From Zeus faber (taxonomy: Eukaryota; Chordata; Actinopteri; Zeiformes; Zeidae): a stretch of 64,000 nt of DNA. Below the pieces are notes generated by a model, which saw only the letters and a program-made list of their open reading frames with translations, had not been told where the DNA came from and ran no database searches. A program made the position numbers and the translations under genes. Shown here piece after piece: positions 1 through 27,539 of this stretch. How positions within the stretch are numbered: position 1 is the first letter of the stretch; each line of letters starts with the position of its first letter. The stretch spans positions 17,954,286-18,018,285 of the forward strand of contig OY482859.1 in NCBI GenBank assembly GCA_960531495.1, in the 5' to 3' direction.

Positions 1-356
1 GGAAAGGGTGAGGCACAAGACGGATCCATTTATTTGCAGTTTATCAGCAAGATAATTCATTTGTTTTTTGTTTTTTTTCCTCACAGTTCAAAAGTGTTTA
101 TTGTCCTCCAGGGGGGAATTTTGGTTCCAGTCAGAATTGAAGGAAGCAAAGACATAACTAAGACACAGTAAATGTAAACAGTAAACACAAAAGTGAGAAT
201 AAAAAAAACTGTCTCGGAACCTCGGAATAATAAAAGGCCACTAAGATTAATAAAGATGAATAACATGGAATATATAGTAATGATATACCTGAAAAAGATT
301 TAGGTGTCTCTTTGAAAATGTAAGCAATAGTTTCGTTGTTTGTTTCCCTGCTCCAG

Positions 357-3300
357 GGCATCACTGAAGCAGAGCGGGAGGCGTTTGAGCTGCTGCCAGA
401 TGACGAGAGACAGTGTGACAAATGCAAGACCACTTGCTTCCTCTCTGCTCTGGCGTGTTCAAACTGCCCTGAGAAGCTGGTGTGTCTGTATCACACTCAG
501 GACCTGTGCAACTGCCCAACTGATAAACTCTACCTCAGGTAGAGCACCCCCCCCCATCTTTGTCTGTTTTCAGTGTATGCTTTGAAAACCGCGTGCTTTG
601 ATCACAAATTAATTTCAGTTATTTTCTGTATTAGATTGAATTTGTTCCGTGAACATTTTTTGTAATTCACATCAAATAGTATACAGGAACTCCTCACTTA
701 ACGACCAAGTTCCGTTCCTAGGACCAGGTCGTTAAGTGAATTGGTCGATAAGCGAGGACCCGTGTTATTTCACGGTAAGGGGCCGTAGCAATTGAGAAAC
801 GCTAGTGTAGTGAATACTGACAGACTGCGGGAACGAGACTGAGAATGGGCACGAGATGAGATGTATGCAGTGTATATATAGTGTATATAGTATATAAATG
901 AGATGCTTGACGCCGCGCACGCAGCGGTATACAATACCGTGTACAATACAGACTGGTCAGAGAGCTGGTTGTAAGTCCAAACAGTTGTTACACAGGTAGG
1001 TCATAAAGTGAGGAGTACCTGTACTTAAAAGTTGGTCAAAGTTCGCAATTATCATTATGTATAAAATATCAGTATACTGATAAATATTGTCAAATGAGAC
1101 TAGATATTGTCTGGGACTTTGGTTAGCATAATATTGGGATATACTGTAGTTAACTAGTGTATTAGCGGGTGCATTATAGTCAAGAAATGCAATTATTGAA
1201 CTTCATAGACTGTTCTTGCCGTTCAAATCAATGGCACTACATGATTTGTCATAATATTCACATTACTAATGAGTATTTCTCGTCTGTGATCCCCAAAATA
1301 TCGTCAGAAAATGGGACATTTGACCCAAAAAGTCTGCTCAGCCCTACTACATTCTTCAACATGGTGACAACAGAGCAGGTTCTGATTCGCCTCCGCTCTC
1401 CATGTGTTATGCAGGTACAGATACACTCTGGATGAGTTGTTGGCCATGTTACACCGGCTGAAGGTTCGATCAGAGTCCTTTGACTCCTGGGCCAACCGAG
1501 TGAAAGAGGCACTTGAGCAAGAAGAGGGAAACAAAATAGGTAAAAAATGAATGCTTTGACTTGAAGAATTCAATTTAATCCAACACATGATGAAGTTGAC
1601 CGACAGTGATCAGGAACTAAATATCTTGTGAATTTTAGCGGTCGCTGATTTGGAATTGCTGAAGAAGGAGGCAGCGGACAAAAAGTTTCCTGACAATGAG
1701 CTCCTTCAGAAACTGAACACTGTTCTCAAAGACATACAGCGCTGCCAGCAGACCAGCACTGAACTCCTCGGTAACTTGACCACCAGGTAAGACCGAAACC
1801 TGCGAAACCTGCCACCCAGTTTTAACAACGCAATAATCCTAATTATTGATTCAATGTGCACTTCCCCTTCTGTGCTGCTTCCTTTTAGTGAAGCCAAGAT
1901 GACTTTAGCGTCTCTCAAATCCCTAGTCGAGACGATGCAGAACCTGCCTTGTGTGATGAGCCAGCTGGAGGAGGTGCAGGTAAGAGGAAGCTTTAAGTCC
2001 AACTTAAATTATGCCAAACTGTTGTGGTCTGCTTAAAAAAATAATGAATACGTATAATGAATACATTTGTGACTCTCGACACCCTTAGTAGCAGAATGTT
2101 TAATTTAAGCCGAAAGTGGTTGAATAACTTCCAAACAAATTGCTGATATTACAATTGACTAAATTAGTTCAGAAATGTAAATAGAATTGAATTTTATCAT
2201 AGTATTGATATTTATTTATTTTAACCCCAGCCTTCTCATTAACATACCAATATATCAATGTTATTAGTTTAAAGTTGAGATGTCTTCAAATCACAGTTCA
2301 AGATACAACAACAACATATAAATTCGGTACCACTGTTCCACTACCATAATACATAGCAGGGTGTGATCATGAAACAACAAACTACAACCTGCCTGTTTAT
2401 CATCCATAAATTACATTTATTTAATGTTATTTTGTGATTGGGAAAACGTGTTGGGGTCATGGTTTTCAAGAGCATGTATATTTCTTTACATCCTTGCTGT
2501 TCTGAATCAACCTTATTCCTCTCCTCAGGTCATCCTTCAGACAGTGGAGGACTTCCAGGGCAGGGCTCAGGTTCTGGTCAGCGACCGGGACTGGAGGAGG
2601 GATTCGGCAGCGCCGGAACAGCTGCAGGCCCTGCTGGAGGAGGGGGCCCGCCTGTCTGTGGAGGTCCCAGAGTGTGACCTGCTAAGGGGTCAGCAGGAGC
2701 AGGGCCGCTGGCTGCGGGAAGTGAGACGCACCCTGGTTCCTGAAGGTGGGGAGAGACAGGAGGTGACCCTGGCTGTCCTCAGGAACCTGATGGAGGCTGG
2801 CTGCAACGTTCCACAAAGTGTTTCTGTGGAGACGGCAATGGCGGAGCTGCAGGAGCTGCTCACAATCGCAGAGCGCTGGGAGGAGAAGGCCCAGATATGT
2901 CTAGAACAGCGGTGAGATGAACCAAAAGACTTTGTGGGGTTTTTTTGTTTTTTTTTACTTGCAACATTGACTCTTGAGTTAGTATTTATTACATTTGTAA
3001 ACAGCTACAGCAGTTGTATCTTTTTTTAAATTTTTGACCAACACTTTCAAGTTTTTCAATGATTTTGATTTTGTGTGTGACTCAGGATGTGTACATTCTC
3101 TTTGGGAGAGAAAGAGAGATTATTTTTCTATAATCTATTATAAAATAAATTGACAAAACAATTCAATAAATTTGATAACATTTGATATCAAATTGAGATC
3201 GAATTATTTCATAATTGTAAAACTGCATACACCCCTATGAGTCCCAATCAGGAGGTCCCTGTCGACTACATTCTCTATAGTTTGATCTTGTGTCTCCATG

Positions 3301-6188
3301 GTGATCTCCTGTAGGCAAAAGCACCCTCTGTCTACGCTGGAGGCCATAGTGAATGAAGCTCAGCTGATCCCTGTCACACTGCCCAACATCCTCTCTCTTC
3401 AGGCCTGTCTGAGCAGAGCACGTGCCTGGGTCACGGACCTGGAGGAAATCCAGGTAAAATTGATCTTCTTTAAGAACCGCCTAGAATCAGGAGATTTTTC
3501 TCCTTACATGGCTCTTAAAAAAAAAAGAGGACCTTTTTCCATATAATTTAGCTACTAACCCCACATGTGATGACTAAAAGTCGGAATCCCCGCTATTAGA
3601 AACAGAAGGCGGTCTTCCACCAAATTTTCTCTTCTGTTGTAGAACGGGGAGCATTATCCATGTCTGGATGACCTGGAGGGCCTGGTGGCCATCGGCAGAG
3701 ATCTACCGGTGTGCATGGAGGAGCTGCGGCAGCTGGAGCTGCAGGTGGCCAGCGCCCACTCCTGGAGGGACAAAGCCAGCAAGACCTTCCTGAAGAAGAG
3801 CAGCCAGCACAGCCTTCTGGAGGTCAGAAAACCAACCATGTACCAAGCACGCACAAATCGAATTCCTGTCAACCAAAGGTAGACACATGAGACACGATAT
3901 ACAATTGCCATCGATACGGTTTTAACAACTACACCCCCCCCCATCCCCCCACAGGTTTTGTGTCCGTGTGCGAAAAGGAAGGAGAAAATGGAGGAGACAG
4001 AGCCGCTGGACGACCCATTGGACGACTCTGACACCAACACACTTGGCCTCTCTGCACAGGACCTGAGGGACCCTGGAGCGATCGTGAGTGTATTGATCCA
4101 AGACATTGACCCTGTTTACACCAGCGTGTGGTCAGGCTGACTTGAGCATGAGATCAGAGCATCTTGGTCTGAACTCACTCAATTTGAATAGCTCACCAAT
4201 TGATTATCCAACCTAGCATCACCCTATCACAGTTGATGTTCAAGTTGTCTTTTCACACACAAACAACAAAAGTATCTATGTCTTTCACGGTCATTACATT
4301 GCTGTTGACAATTCAATTATCATGCAAATAATTGCATGATAATTGAAGTCTTTTTGCGTCATTTATGCCACTATAATAGTGGCAGAAAATTTTACTTCTA
4401 ATATGGTAATAATGCATCTACCTATTGCAGAAGAGACATTTATTGTCATTGATCAGTCAGTTATCGGTCAGTTCATTTTCCTGGACAGTTAATGGACACT
4501 CACATTTTATTAACTGACATTTCTCATATTTGTTTGAAATTCCCCTGTTGTAATTTGGATGCAAACATGTTTGTGTAATTTTGACCCTTACTGATTTTGC
4601 AGGGAGATCTCAAACTTTGTATTCCACGATGAATAGGTGACAGTCTTGATTTGGTGGACTGCATCAACTGATTTATTTGCACTGACATCTGTGAAGTGAA
4701 TTTGATATATATTTTTTTTCATCCAGAATATCTTTGTATTAATTTTCTCCGTGTGCCAGAACATGTTGTGTAAATGTTGTACGCTTACTATCTGTACCTC
4801 CACTCAAGGTGATGGCATTCAAAGAAGGGGAGCACCAGGAGAAGGAGGCACTACTGAGGTTACAGAAAGCGAACATATGCAAAGCCGGACTTGACACTGC
4901 AGCTCACAGGGAGGATAAGGAAAACGGGAGGTGGGAGGAGGCCATGGACACATCCAGTCCCCCGCACAACCCCGTAAAGGAGAACGGAAATGTTAACGGG
5001 AAACACGGCGACACAGCCACGTCCCCTCAGCCGGTGTGTGTGTGCAGTGAGCCGCCACGCGCCCCCCAGCTACGCTGCCAGCTGTGTAAAGACTGGTTCC
5101 ATGGCGGCTGCGTCACCTTCCCCTCTCTCCTGCCCTCCTCGGGACAAATGGTCAACCCCCTCTGCTGGTGGGACTGGGACTCACGCTTTTTGTGCCCGCG
5201 GTGCCAGCGGTCGCGGCGCCCCCGCCTGGAGACCATCCTGGCGCTGCTGGTGGCACTGCAGAAGCTGCCGGTGCGTCTTCCTGAAGGGGAGGCGCTGCAG
5301 TGTCTGACAGAGAGGGCCATCACCTGGCAGGGCCGGGCCAAGGATGCGCTGGAGACCGCTGAGCTCCGGGAGGCGCTGAAGAAGCTGCAGGAGCTGAAAG
5401 AAAGCCTCCACCACGAGGCGGAGGACAAGAAAGAAGAGACAAGGGAGGACCCCAAAGAGAACTCAGTGATTGTGCTGTCAGACTCAGAGGGGGGGGAAGG
5501 GGACGATTTGATGATTGATCTGACGGAAGACTCTCCCAAGAAGAGCACCAAGGAGCTGAATGGAACAAGGGTAAAAAAACACCATACCATGGCCATCGCA
5601 TTATTAAGAATATATGAATACATCAAATGAATGTCCACTTTTCTGCTGTCCTACCGGGATGCTTTCCCAGCTCACAAGATACTTGTGTTTACCCACAGGC
5701 TGAATGTGAAAATGGCCTCAGTAAGAAGTCAAATGTTACAGGTAAAACTTCTTTATGTTTATATACATACTAAATCAGGAGGACACATTATATCACCAAA
5801 ATATAATCATTTTATTTTTATTTTTTTAAACATTGTATGGACAGTACAAAACCCTTCAAGTGTCAACCGTAAACAATACTGTGCATTAGGCAATAGAATA
5901 CAGGGATTAACAGAGTAATTATATAGCGAATATATCCCCCAAGTAGTTTACCAACAGTTTTCAGTTCTCATTCAGTAAAATCAAAATACAAAGACATGCA
6001 GACAAAAACACACCTGTACTGCAACCTGCAGCCAAATCCTTCTGACGTGGGAGATAATCTTCTTTTGAAAGGCTAATGTATTTTGATGAGGCTGAATGAC
6101 GATCGACTACTAAACTGGTTTTAGTGGCAACACAAACATGTTGTGTGCCAAACATACACATACAACAGAGTATTTCCGAATCACCTGA

Positions 6189-6222
<34 letters not shown>

Positions 6223-6810
6223 GCGTGGCTTCGCTGCTGCCCCTGCTGCCGGTGTTGCGTGGCCAGCTGGTGGCGCTCTCCCCGGCCACCAGTGAGCAGC
6301 TGGAGGAGCTGCAGCTGGAGGGAGACCTGCTGGAGGTTTCCCTTGACCAGACGCTCATCATCCACAGAGTCCTGCAGGCCGCTGCTCTGCCGCCCAGAGA
6401 GAAGCTGCACACGCTCATCCAGGTCCCAGACAAACTGTTTACGATTGAACCTAGAGAGTGGAAGTTGGCTGTATTGGAAAAGCTTCTAAATGCAGATTAT
6501 GCTTGGATTTCTAAATGTGAATCGCTGCTCGTGTCCTCACACTCCTCTCTTACTTCCCTCTCAGATCGAGCTGCAGGAGCAGAGGGTCGTCGGTCGAGGG
6601 CGAGCCAAGGAATCCAGGAGGAAGAGGAAGAGCCACCGGACTGGAGTGGGGCCGGAGGAAGGCCCCCGCTCCCTAGACGGCTCAGAGTCCAAGAAGACTC
6701 GGCCCCTGAGCCACAGTCCCCCCTCTCACCTCACCCTCCATCCAGAGGTGACAACATCACCTCCTATTCCCTTTTTTGGATGTCATACTGGGAACGTAAT
6801 TATTAGTTAG
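357..6810 (+). CDS. kdm5c: Lysine-specific demethylase 5C, 3' part (partial; 5' exons outside window)
   Basis: Twelve exons join in frame: 357-538, 1415-1539, 1639-1786, 1889-1979, 2529-2911, 3315-3453, 3643-3832, 3955-4083, 4809-5570, 5699-5741, 6223-6422 and 6565-6747 or 6810, all with GT..AG introns. In order they encode the C5HC2 zinc finger (start [14 protein letters not shown]), the PLU-1 helical region (for example [18 protein letters not shown]), the conserved LCPCAKRK joint, the second PHD finger in the 762-nt exon ([38 protein letters not shown]), an acidic stretch and a basic C-terminus. KDM5 enzymes remove methyl groups from H3K4me2/3 in the nucleus; the catalytic JmjC exons are upstream of the window. 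The absence of a third PHD finger at the C-terminus fits the KDM5C/D type rather than KDM5A/B. The last exon either reads through to a stop at 6808-6810 or splices at 6747 to 7302. Family call is firm; the paralogue call is by similarity. Confidence 0.93.
684..1021. mobile_element. MITE-like element with terminal inverted repeats
   Basis: The left end reads CAGGAACTCCTCACTT (from 684) and the right end, reverse-complemented, reads CAGGTACTCCTCACTT, giving 15 of 16 matching terminal positions. A second inner pair, cgttaagtgaattggtcg, repeats the end motif. TA dinucleotides flank both ends, which could be a 2-bp target duplication or part of the termini. There is no coding capacity. It lies in the kdm5c intron between exons ending 538 and starting 1415. 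The superfamily is not certain. Confidence 0.65.
4312..4347. repeat. Perfect 16-bp inverted repeat, 4-nt loop
   Basis: The arms TTCAATTATCATGCAA (4312-4327) and TTGCATGATAATTGAA (4332-4347) are exact reverse complements around ATAA. The left arm and loop contain the octamer-like sequence ATGCAAAT. It lies in the kdm5c intron between the exons ending 4083 and starting 4809. No function is known to me. Confidence 0.8.
6191..6220 (+). repeat. (GT)15 microsatellite abutting a kdm5c splice acceptor
   Basis: Thirty bases of uninterrupted GT run straight into the AG (6221-6222) of the acceptor of the 6223-6422 exon. No ordinary polypyrimidine tract lies between the repeat and the AG. Confidence 0.95.
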
Positions 6811-7084
6811 ATTTAGTAAATATAGCAGCAGTATTGACAAAGTTAGCCGACTCTGCTGAACCTTTTTAATACTAGACCCTAGAAACCTTTCATTATTCCT
6901 TCAAAGTGAATGATGAACATCGGGTGTCGCTGCTAAATTAAATCACTTTATAGCTTACGTTGTTTCAAAACATGATAGAAACTGAGAAGCAAGCAGTGTA
7001 GGCATGCATGAATACCAACTAATTATTTAATACAATGTCAGTGGGGCTATAAAACTAAACTGAAAATAACCCCAAAAAAAAAAA

Positions 7085-7085
<1 letters not shown>

Positions 7086-7166
<81 letters not shown>

Positions 7167-7225
7167 TTTCTACCATCCCTCCTTTCTGTCTGTTTAGTCT
7201 TTGTAGATTAAATGGTTTCAGGCCT

Positions 7226-7265
<40 letters not shown>

Positions 7266-7310
7266 GCGTGTGTGTGTGTGCGCGCGTGCGCGCTGTCCCA
7301 GATTTTGTGA
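7086..7310 (+). repeat. (AT)n and (GT)n microsatellites
   Basis: A short (AT)n run from 7086 leads into about 64 nt of (GT)n (7099-7162). A second (GT)n/(GC) tract runs from about 7229 to 7290. A possible 3' terminal acceptor (AG at 7300-7301) of kdm5c follows the second tract. Confidence 0.9.
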
Positions 7311-8310
7311 TCCGGTCAGCGCTGGAGCTCTGGAGACAGAATGGGTGACTTTTTGGAAGAGGAACAGAGCGATTCTGTGCCAGGAGACAGTGTCAAGATA
7401 TAGAACGATGCAGGACACCCCCTAACCCCCCACCCCCCCTCGTGTATCCAAACACTAACAGTGTGGTGATAATTCTGAGCCCATACATCCACACTCCACT
7501 GCCTCAGTCCTATCCACCCTCACCCCCCCCCCCCCCCACCCCCAGCTCCACCCTCCACTCCACAGCTCCACCCTCTGCCCCCCAGCTCCACCCTCTGCCC
7601 CCCCCCACCCTCACAGAGTCTCTTGGTCTTAACTCTGTGCTGTTGTTGAACTGAAGCCGACTCTTCGAATCTGGATGAAGACGGTTGAACTTTTTGAGTT
7701 TTTTCTGCAGTTCTGTTGGGGCATGAAATCAACCGCTCGCCTCTGGCAGGAGGTGTCGACAGGCAATAGGTTAAGGAAAAAAAATAAAAACAAAAAAAAA
7801 AACAACCCCCACCGGTTACACGTGTACTTTTTCTTTTTGTATTGAATCTTATGTTCCAGGACGCCGTTTTTAAAAGGGGACTCGTTTTCAAAAAGACCGT
7901 TGAGAGTGTTTTGGGAAGTGTAAAAAAACAGGCATTAATGTTTTTGGTGCTACTTTCCCAAAATGGTTGACTTTTCTCTCTTTCTCCCCCCTCCCTGTCC
8001 TCATGTGTTGCTTTATTATTTAGCTTCTCTCCTCAGGACTCCAGGTTTTTATTCCTTTCAATCTGACTTTTGGCTTTTCATTCCCTTTTTGCGCCCTTCC
8101 TCCCCTCCCACTCTCTGTAAAACATAAGTAACTCTTCACTTTATCACATCTTATTGTTTTCTGGGTTCGAAGGATAATATTGTTATTATTATTATTATTA
8201 TTATTGTTATTGATATTGCAGACACACAGTTGTCGTGAGTTTGTGTATAAACTTTTCATTTCAATGTTGCCTTTTGTTTCTTTTCACTCTTGTTAGAAAA
8301 TAAAGGTTTA
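7302..8310 (+). other. kdm5c: Probable kdm5c 3' UTR with polyadenylation signal
   Basis: If the penultimate exon splices at 6747 to the acceptor at 7300-7301, the frame gives two residues and a TGA, and the rest is 3' UTR. AATAAA lies at 8299-8304 and is the best polyadenylation signal downstream. The stretch holds a poly-C/CCACC run near 7526-7610 and a short (ATT)n near 8177-8206, and no convincing ORF. Confidence 0.55.
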
Positions 8311-8726
8311 GAATTGTTTAGGATATCATGACTTATTTTTTCCACTATATTGGTTGGAATATCCTTTTGCAGCCTTTAACACTGGATTTGTCTTATTTTA
8401 TCATTAGAAATCGACATCGATACCACACAGAGGTGGCTGTAGGTTGTAGAACTTAACAATATATTCAAGAGTACTTTCAAGTTAAAATGGTAAAATTATA
8501 TTTTGTGCAAATGTTAAAGTACTTAGGGAAACATTGATCCAGAGCTGGTGGTCAAGTTACTCATTCCTTTGAGTATTCCTTGTTTTTATAAGGAAATTTA
8601 ATAGCACCACAGGACATCATGGTTACTTTGAATTCAGCTCAGGCTCGTTATGTAGTTTCATGTCATTAAAGATAAAGATATTTGTTTCCAAAGTCTGTCC
8701 AGAAAAGTATAATTTCTTCAAAGGAT

Positions 8727-8730
8727 CGTG

Positions 8731-8763
<33 letters not shown>

Positions 8764-9632
8764 GTGCGTGCGTGCGTGCGTGCGGATCAGCCACAACATT
8801 AAACCACTGACAGGTGAAGTGAATAACATTGCTCATCTTCTCATCTTGTTACAATGGCACCTGTCAAGGGGTGGGATATATTAGGCAGCAAGTGAACAGT
8901 CTTGAAGTTGATGTGTTGGAAGCAGGAAACATGGGCAACCGTAAGGATCTGAGTGACTTTGACAAGGACCAAACTGTGATGGCTAGAAGACTGGGTCAGA
9001 GCATCACCAAAACAGCAGGTCTTGTGGGGTGTTCCCAGTATGCAGTGGTTAGTACCTACCAAAAGTGGTCCAAGGAAGGACAATCGGTGAATCGGCGACA
9101 GGGTCATGGGCGCCCATGGTCTCATTGATGTGCATGGGGAGTGAAGTCCAGCCCGTCTGGTCAGATCCCACAGAAGAGCTACTGTAGCACAAATTGCTGG
9201 AAATAGTTAATGCTGTTATGATAGAAAGGTGTCAGAACACACAGTGCATCACAGCTTGCAGTCTCCATGCTGACCTCTGTCCACCACCGAAAGTGCTTAC
9301 AATGGACAGGTGACCGTCAGAACTGGACCACTGAGCAATGGAAGAAGGTGGCCCGGTCTCATGAATCGCGTTTTCTTCTACATCATGTGGATGGCCGGGG
9401 TTAGGATCTGATCCGATGGAGCATCTGTGGGATGTGCTGGAACAACAATAAAATCCATGGGGGCCCCACCTCTCGACATCCAGGACTGCTAACGTCTTAG
9501 TGCCAGATACCACCGGACACCTTCAGAGGTCTTGTGGGGTCCATGCCTCGAGGGGTCAGAGCTCTTTAGGTGGCACGAGGGGGAGCTACACAATATTAGT
9601 GGTGGTTTTAATGTTGTGGCTGCTCGGTGTAT
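8727..9632 (+). mobile_element. Internally deleted Tc1-like transposon, next to (GT)n(GCGT)n
   Basis: Bases 8727-8783 are (GT)n/(GCGT)n. The element follows at 8784: a 5' terminal repeat (gatcagccacaacatt), a transposase N-terminus with a paired-like helix-turn-helix ([20 protein letters not shown]), and a 3' terminal repeat (ttttaatgttgtggctgctc) ending about 9632. Compared with the copy at 60804-61965, about 330 nt are missing around 9402, which removes the stretch bearing the second catalytic Asp (QQDNGPCHT in the other copy). The frame is also broken. It is a dead non-autonomous copy between two convergent genes. Confidence 0.9.
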
Positions 9633-9639
9633 ACTGCTA

Positions 9640-11397
9640 CATCTTAACACAAGACAGGATGAGAGATGTGCGGACAAAACCGTTTTATTTTAAAAAAGAA
9701 AGGTTGACATTCTGTTAAATGTCCGACATGAGACATTACATACACTATTGAACAAACAAATGCACATTATTTTTTTCCTCTACGCTAGGAATTGAAACAA
9801 ATTTGTAGTCACATCACATCACACCACGAGTACAGACAACCTGGATAAGTCTTACATTTATTTAAATTTTATGGGGGGAAAAAAATCCTAGGTATTCAAC
9901 ATGCATGGAAGTAAAGCGTGAAGAGAATGCAAATTAGTTACACCATGATATTTTAGGAACAAAACAACCAGTCAGGTTAGAAACGGAGAACGCCCGGAGC
10001 CTGGAACCTTGAAAATGTTCGCCAATGATTTGCTAAAAATGTCCAAAAAGTTAGAAAAGGTTTGTGCATGAAAGCATGTGTGGAAATTGTAAGCGGCACA
10101 GGATTCCTATCTGGAAAATGAATTGGACTTTTATCACTAAGGCAGTGCACGAAAAAAACCTCTGGACAGATAACAGAGAATATTGGATTTGCTGACCAAT
10201 TTCATTTATAAAAAAAAATAAGCAAGGCAAAGAAAAATGTGTGCTTGATTGAATCACCACCTAAAGTGTGCAATAGTTCAGTTTAGCGTCGGTTGCCAAG
10301 CCGCTGTTTAATTTGACCAAAATCTTCCTGTCAAGAAAGGAATGTGGGAAAAAAAGGTGTGGGGGGCAGTTTCTTGGTAGTTGTGTAGAAAGGCTGTACA
10401 CCAGTCCGGGCCACATTTGTCATAAAGAAAACTGATTATGTTTCATGTTTCATTCTTTGAAATATTCTCAGAAATGTGCTTTTTTCTTTTTTTTTTCCTT
10501 TTTTTGGAGTTCATTGGCTGAATTCAATATTATCAATTGGATTCTGTGCTTGTGTGTGATAAGATGTGGCTCTTGCTGCTGTGTGCCGCAGCGTTCTCTC
10601 GTGTGCTGTGCGGTGAGGCTGCCTGCCAGGAAGGCACAGTATTAAAGCATCAAAAGGCTTCTGTGACTGGAACATGTCGGATCATGTTAAAATAAGACAG
10701 CACTTGTACACGAAGGCAAGAATGAAGAAGGCCGATCCCTTTGTTCTCTCGGAAACTCTTTGTGGAAAGAAGAAAGTTCCCGCTTGACATGAAGAAAGAC
10801 GACACGCGTTATATTATGGTACAAAAGTGGCTATAACACAAAACCTTTATCTGTTAAATGCCTTATTGGGAAACATTAATGGAAGCCTGCAGTGGTGGGC
10901 CTATGTGGAATTTCATTATTATCTTTTTTTTGTTTTACACTGTCCTGCAGAGGGCCTCCATGTGCTCTTGCCTTGTCTTTCACACTCGAATCAGAGTTTT
11001 TATGTTGCGCCTTCAACTGAGAATCTGGTTCGGTCACTGAAAATGTAATCTTTCCTCTGGGGTTCCCGTCTCACTGTAACTCTCTGGCTGTGTTGACGTG
11101 TACATTCAGCGAGGGGCCCGGCTGCGTCGCACCAGATTACTGTGGCCCTTTCGAGTCACTTGACAGTATGTTGATGTTTCCTTTTTGTTGGCAGCTAACT
11201 GTAGGTTTTTCTGGTGGTTGTGTTTGACAAGGCAGTCCCTACATTTCAACTTCCATACGGAATGGGATGAAGTAGAAATACGAGAAATATTTCTAGGTCA
11301 GTAGCTGGTGACATATTACAGTCATGAAAATTTGCGATGATCAGTCGTTCTGCACGACTATTCCTCACTGAGTCTCTCATCACACTGTCTCGCTGCT
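9640..11397 (-). other. pdzd4: Probable pdzd4 3' UTR
   Basis: About 1.7 kb follow the pdzd4 stop codon on the minus strand without a convincing ORF on either strand. The best minus-strand AATAAA signals read as TTTATT on the plus strand at 9684-9689 and near 9858. The extent is inferred from those signals only. Confidence 0.5.
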
Positions 11398-25797
<14,400 letters not shown>

Positions 25798-25799
25798 TA

Positions 25800-26100
25800 T
25801 GACTTGCTACCCGGTGGGCGACCGTGCGGGTCCTGATCAACACGGTGCTGTAGGTGGAGCGGCCACAGGAGCCCCGTCTCTTCCTCAATGCCTTTGTCTG
25901 TGGCAGTGGGGGAGCCCCACCCTGATTCACAGAGTAGTCGTGGAAGAATATTCCTTTCCCAGAAAAAGAAAAAAAAACGAAAAAACCCCCAATAAAAAAC
26001 AGTTTTCGAGTTTTCAACCGGCAAGGACACAGATGTACAAATAGATTTCAGTGACTTGGCTGTGCTCTTCTTTTTGTAGTGCCTCAAAAGTCAAGTTTCA
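25800..26100 (-). promoter_or_regulatory. pdzd4: Probable 5' UTR exon sequence of pdzd4
   Basis: The start codon ATG occupies 25797-25795. Upstream on the minus strand, a pyrimidine-rich run ending in ggaaag near 25950-25990 looks like a splice acceptor, so the first coding exon probably carries about 150 nt of 5' UTR and a non-coding exon lies further upstream. This is inference from sequence alone. Confidence 0.4.
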
Positions 26101-26853
26101 CAATCCACATGGAGATCAAATATAAGAATAACAGTCTAAATGTCACTGCTCTGTTTGGTTCAGTCTCCATCCCCGGTGGAAGTCTTTCCCTTCAGTTCAT
26201 GTGTCACCGCTGAATCGTTGTCTTTGGCAGGGTAGGCAGGTGAGCGTGGAATGATATGAGTGTGTCTGATGCTTTTTTTGGGGGGCTTGTGCTCGAGGGG
26301 ACGTTCAATAGTTGGACGGTTGCCTCGGCCGACTCAGGGATGATCTCACGTCTCGTCAAGTGTGATCACAGGCAGCGTTCGGGCGGCCCCTCCTGCGGGC
26401 TTGTTTGAGCAGAGGATTGTGCAGGTTTCCCCCCCGGGAACTCCGACCGAACTCGCCCACGCCGTTCCCTGGCCGCTGCACTCAGAGCTCTAATCCTCCC
26501 GACGGCAGTCTTTTCCCTCCTCAAACGACTGAGACTTTCAGATACAAACAGCGCCGCTATCAAAGAACTCAGCCCCTTTCTCCCACTCCCACACATCGGT
26601 ATCTCCGGGTTGGTGGAGGTGGGATTAACAAGCCTGGCCCTGGAGATAAACCGGCGGCCGCTTCTAAACGCCGGCCCCGCGGTGTTCGGGGTCGCGGGTG
26701 CTTCCTAAATGAACAGCTTTAAAAAGTCATCCGGTGGAGAGGTTTTGAAAGGTCGGGTGGCGCAAGGCACAGGTGGGGGCCATTAAACAGAAGCCATTAG
26801 GCCTCGCTGAGGGGTTAAGATAAGCCGCGTGTCTCAGGTGAATCGACACACAA

Positions 26854-26887
<34 letters not shown>

Positions 26888-27539
26888 CGGTGCAAACACA
26901 CACTAAGCATCAACTTAAGACAGCACTCTATGCAGAGTTTTGTCAGCTTTAGAGAGAGAATTAAAAGGCGTGGAAGTAGAATACGGTCATGTATGTAGGG
27001 AAGGGACAAATCTCACGGCCTCCATCAAATCGGTTGTCAGGTATCACACCCTCTTCTCACTGATTCTCCGAGACGCCTGTAGCTCTAGGCGATGACAGAG
27101 TGAGCGATTATGATTCAATTAATGACCTCTTTAGCGGGGATCAGACAGATCCTCAAACCTGGTCATGTGCCGAAATCAATATTGATGGATCCCTCCCTAA
27201 CCTTCTCAGGGTTATCTGGAAAATCAAGATGCCCAAAAAAAAAAAGACGAGAACAGCGATTGCAACGTATAAGTAAACCTAACGTCCTTTATTTAGAATT
27301 TCGATGTTTTTTTCCCGATCTCAGAATACGTATTTCCCGAAAGCGTTTTTTGAAACAGGTGCTTGTTTATCCCAACTTTGGCCCGCGTGATTTGAGAAGC
27401 GGCTATGTTGAAAACATCACAAGCCGAGCCTCAGCCAGCGTGGGCTCAAAGAAGATGAATGAAAACAGCGTGCTGGTAACTGCACGTGCCGGTCCCCTCT
27501 CCTCCTCTCTGCTGCTCAATCCTTTATCTGTAATACGCC

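Noticed and set aside
9500..11048. Small plus-strand frames beyond the first Tc1 copy as genes
   Set aside because: They are short, without similarity, and lie in the likely 3' UTR of pdzd4 on the other strand.
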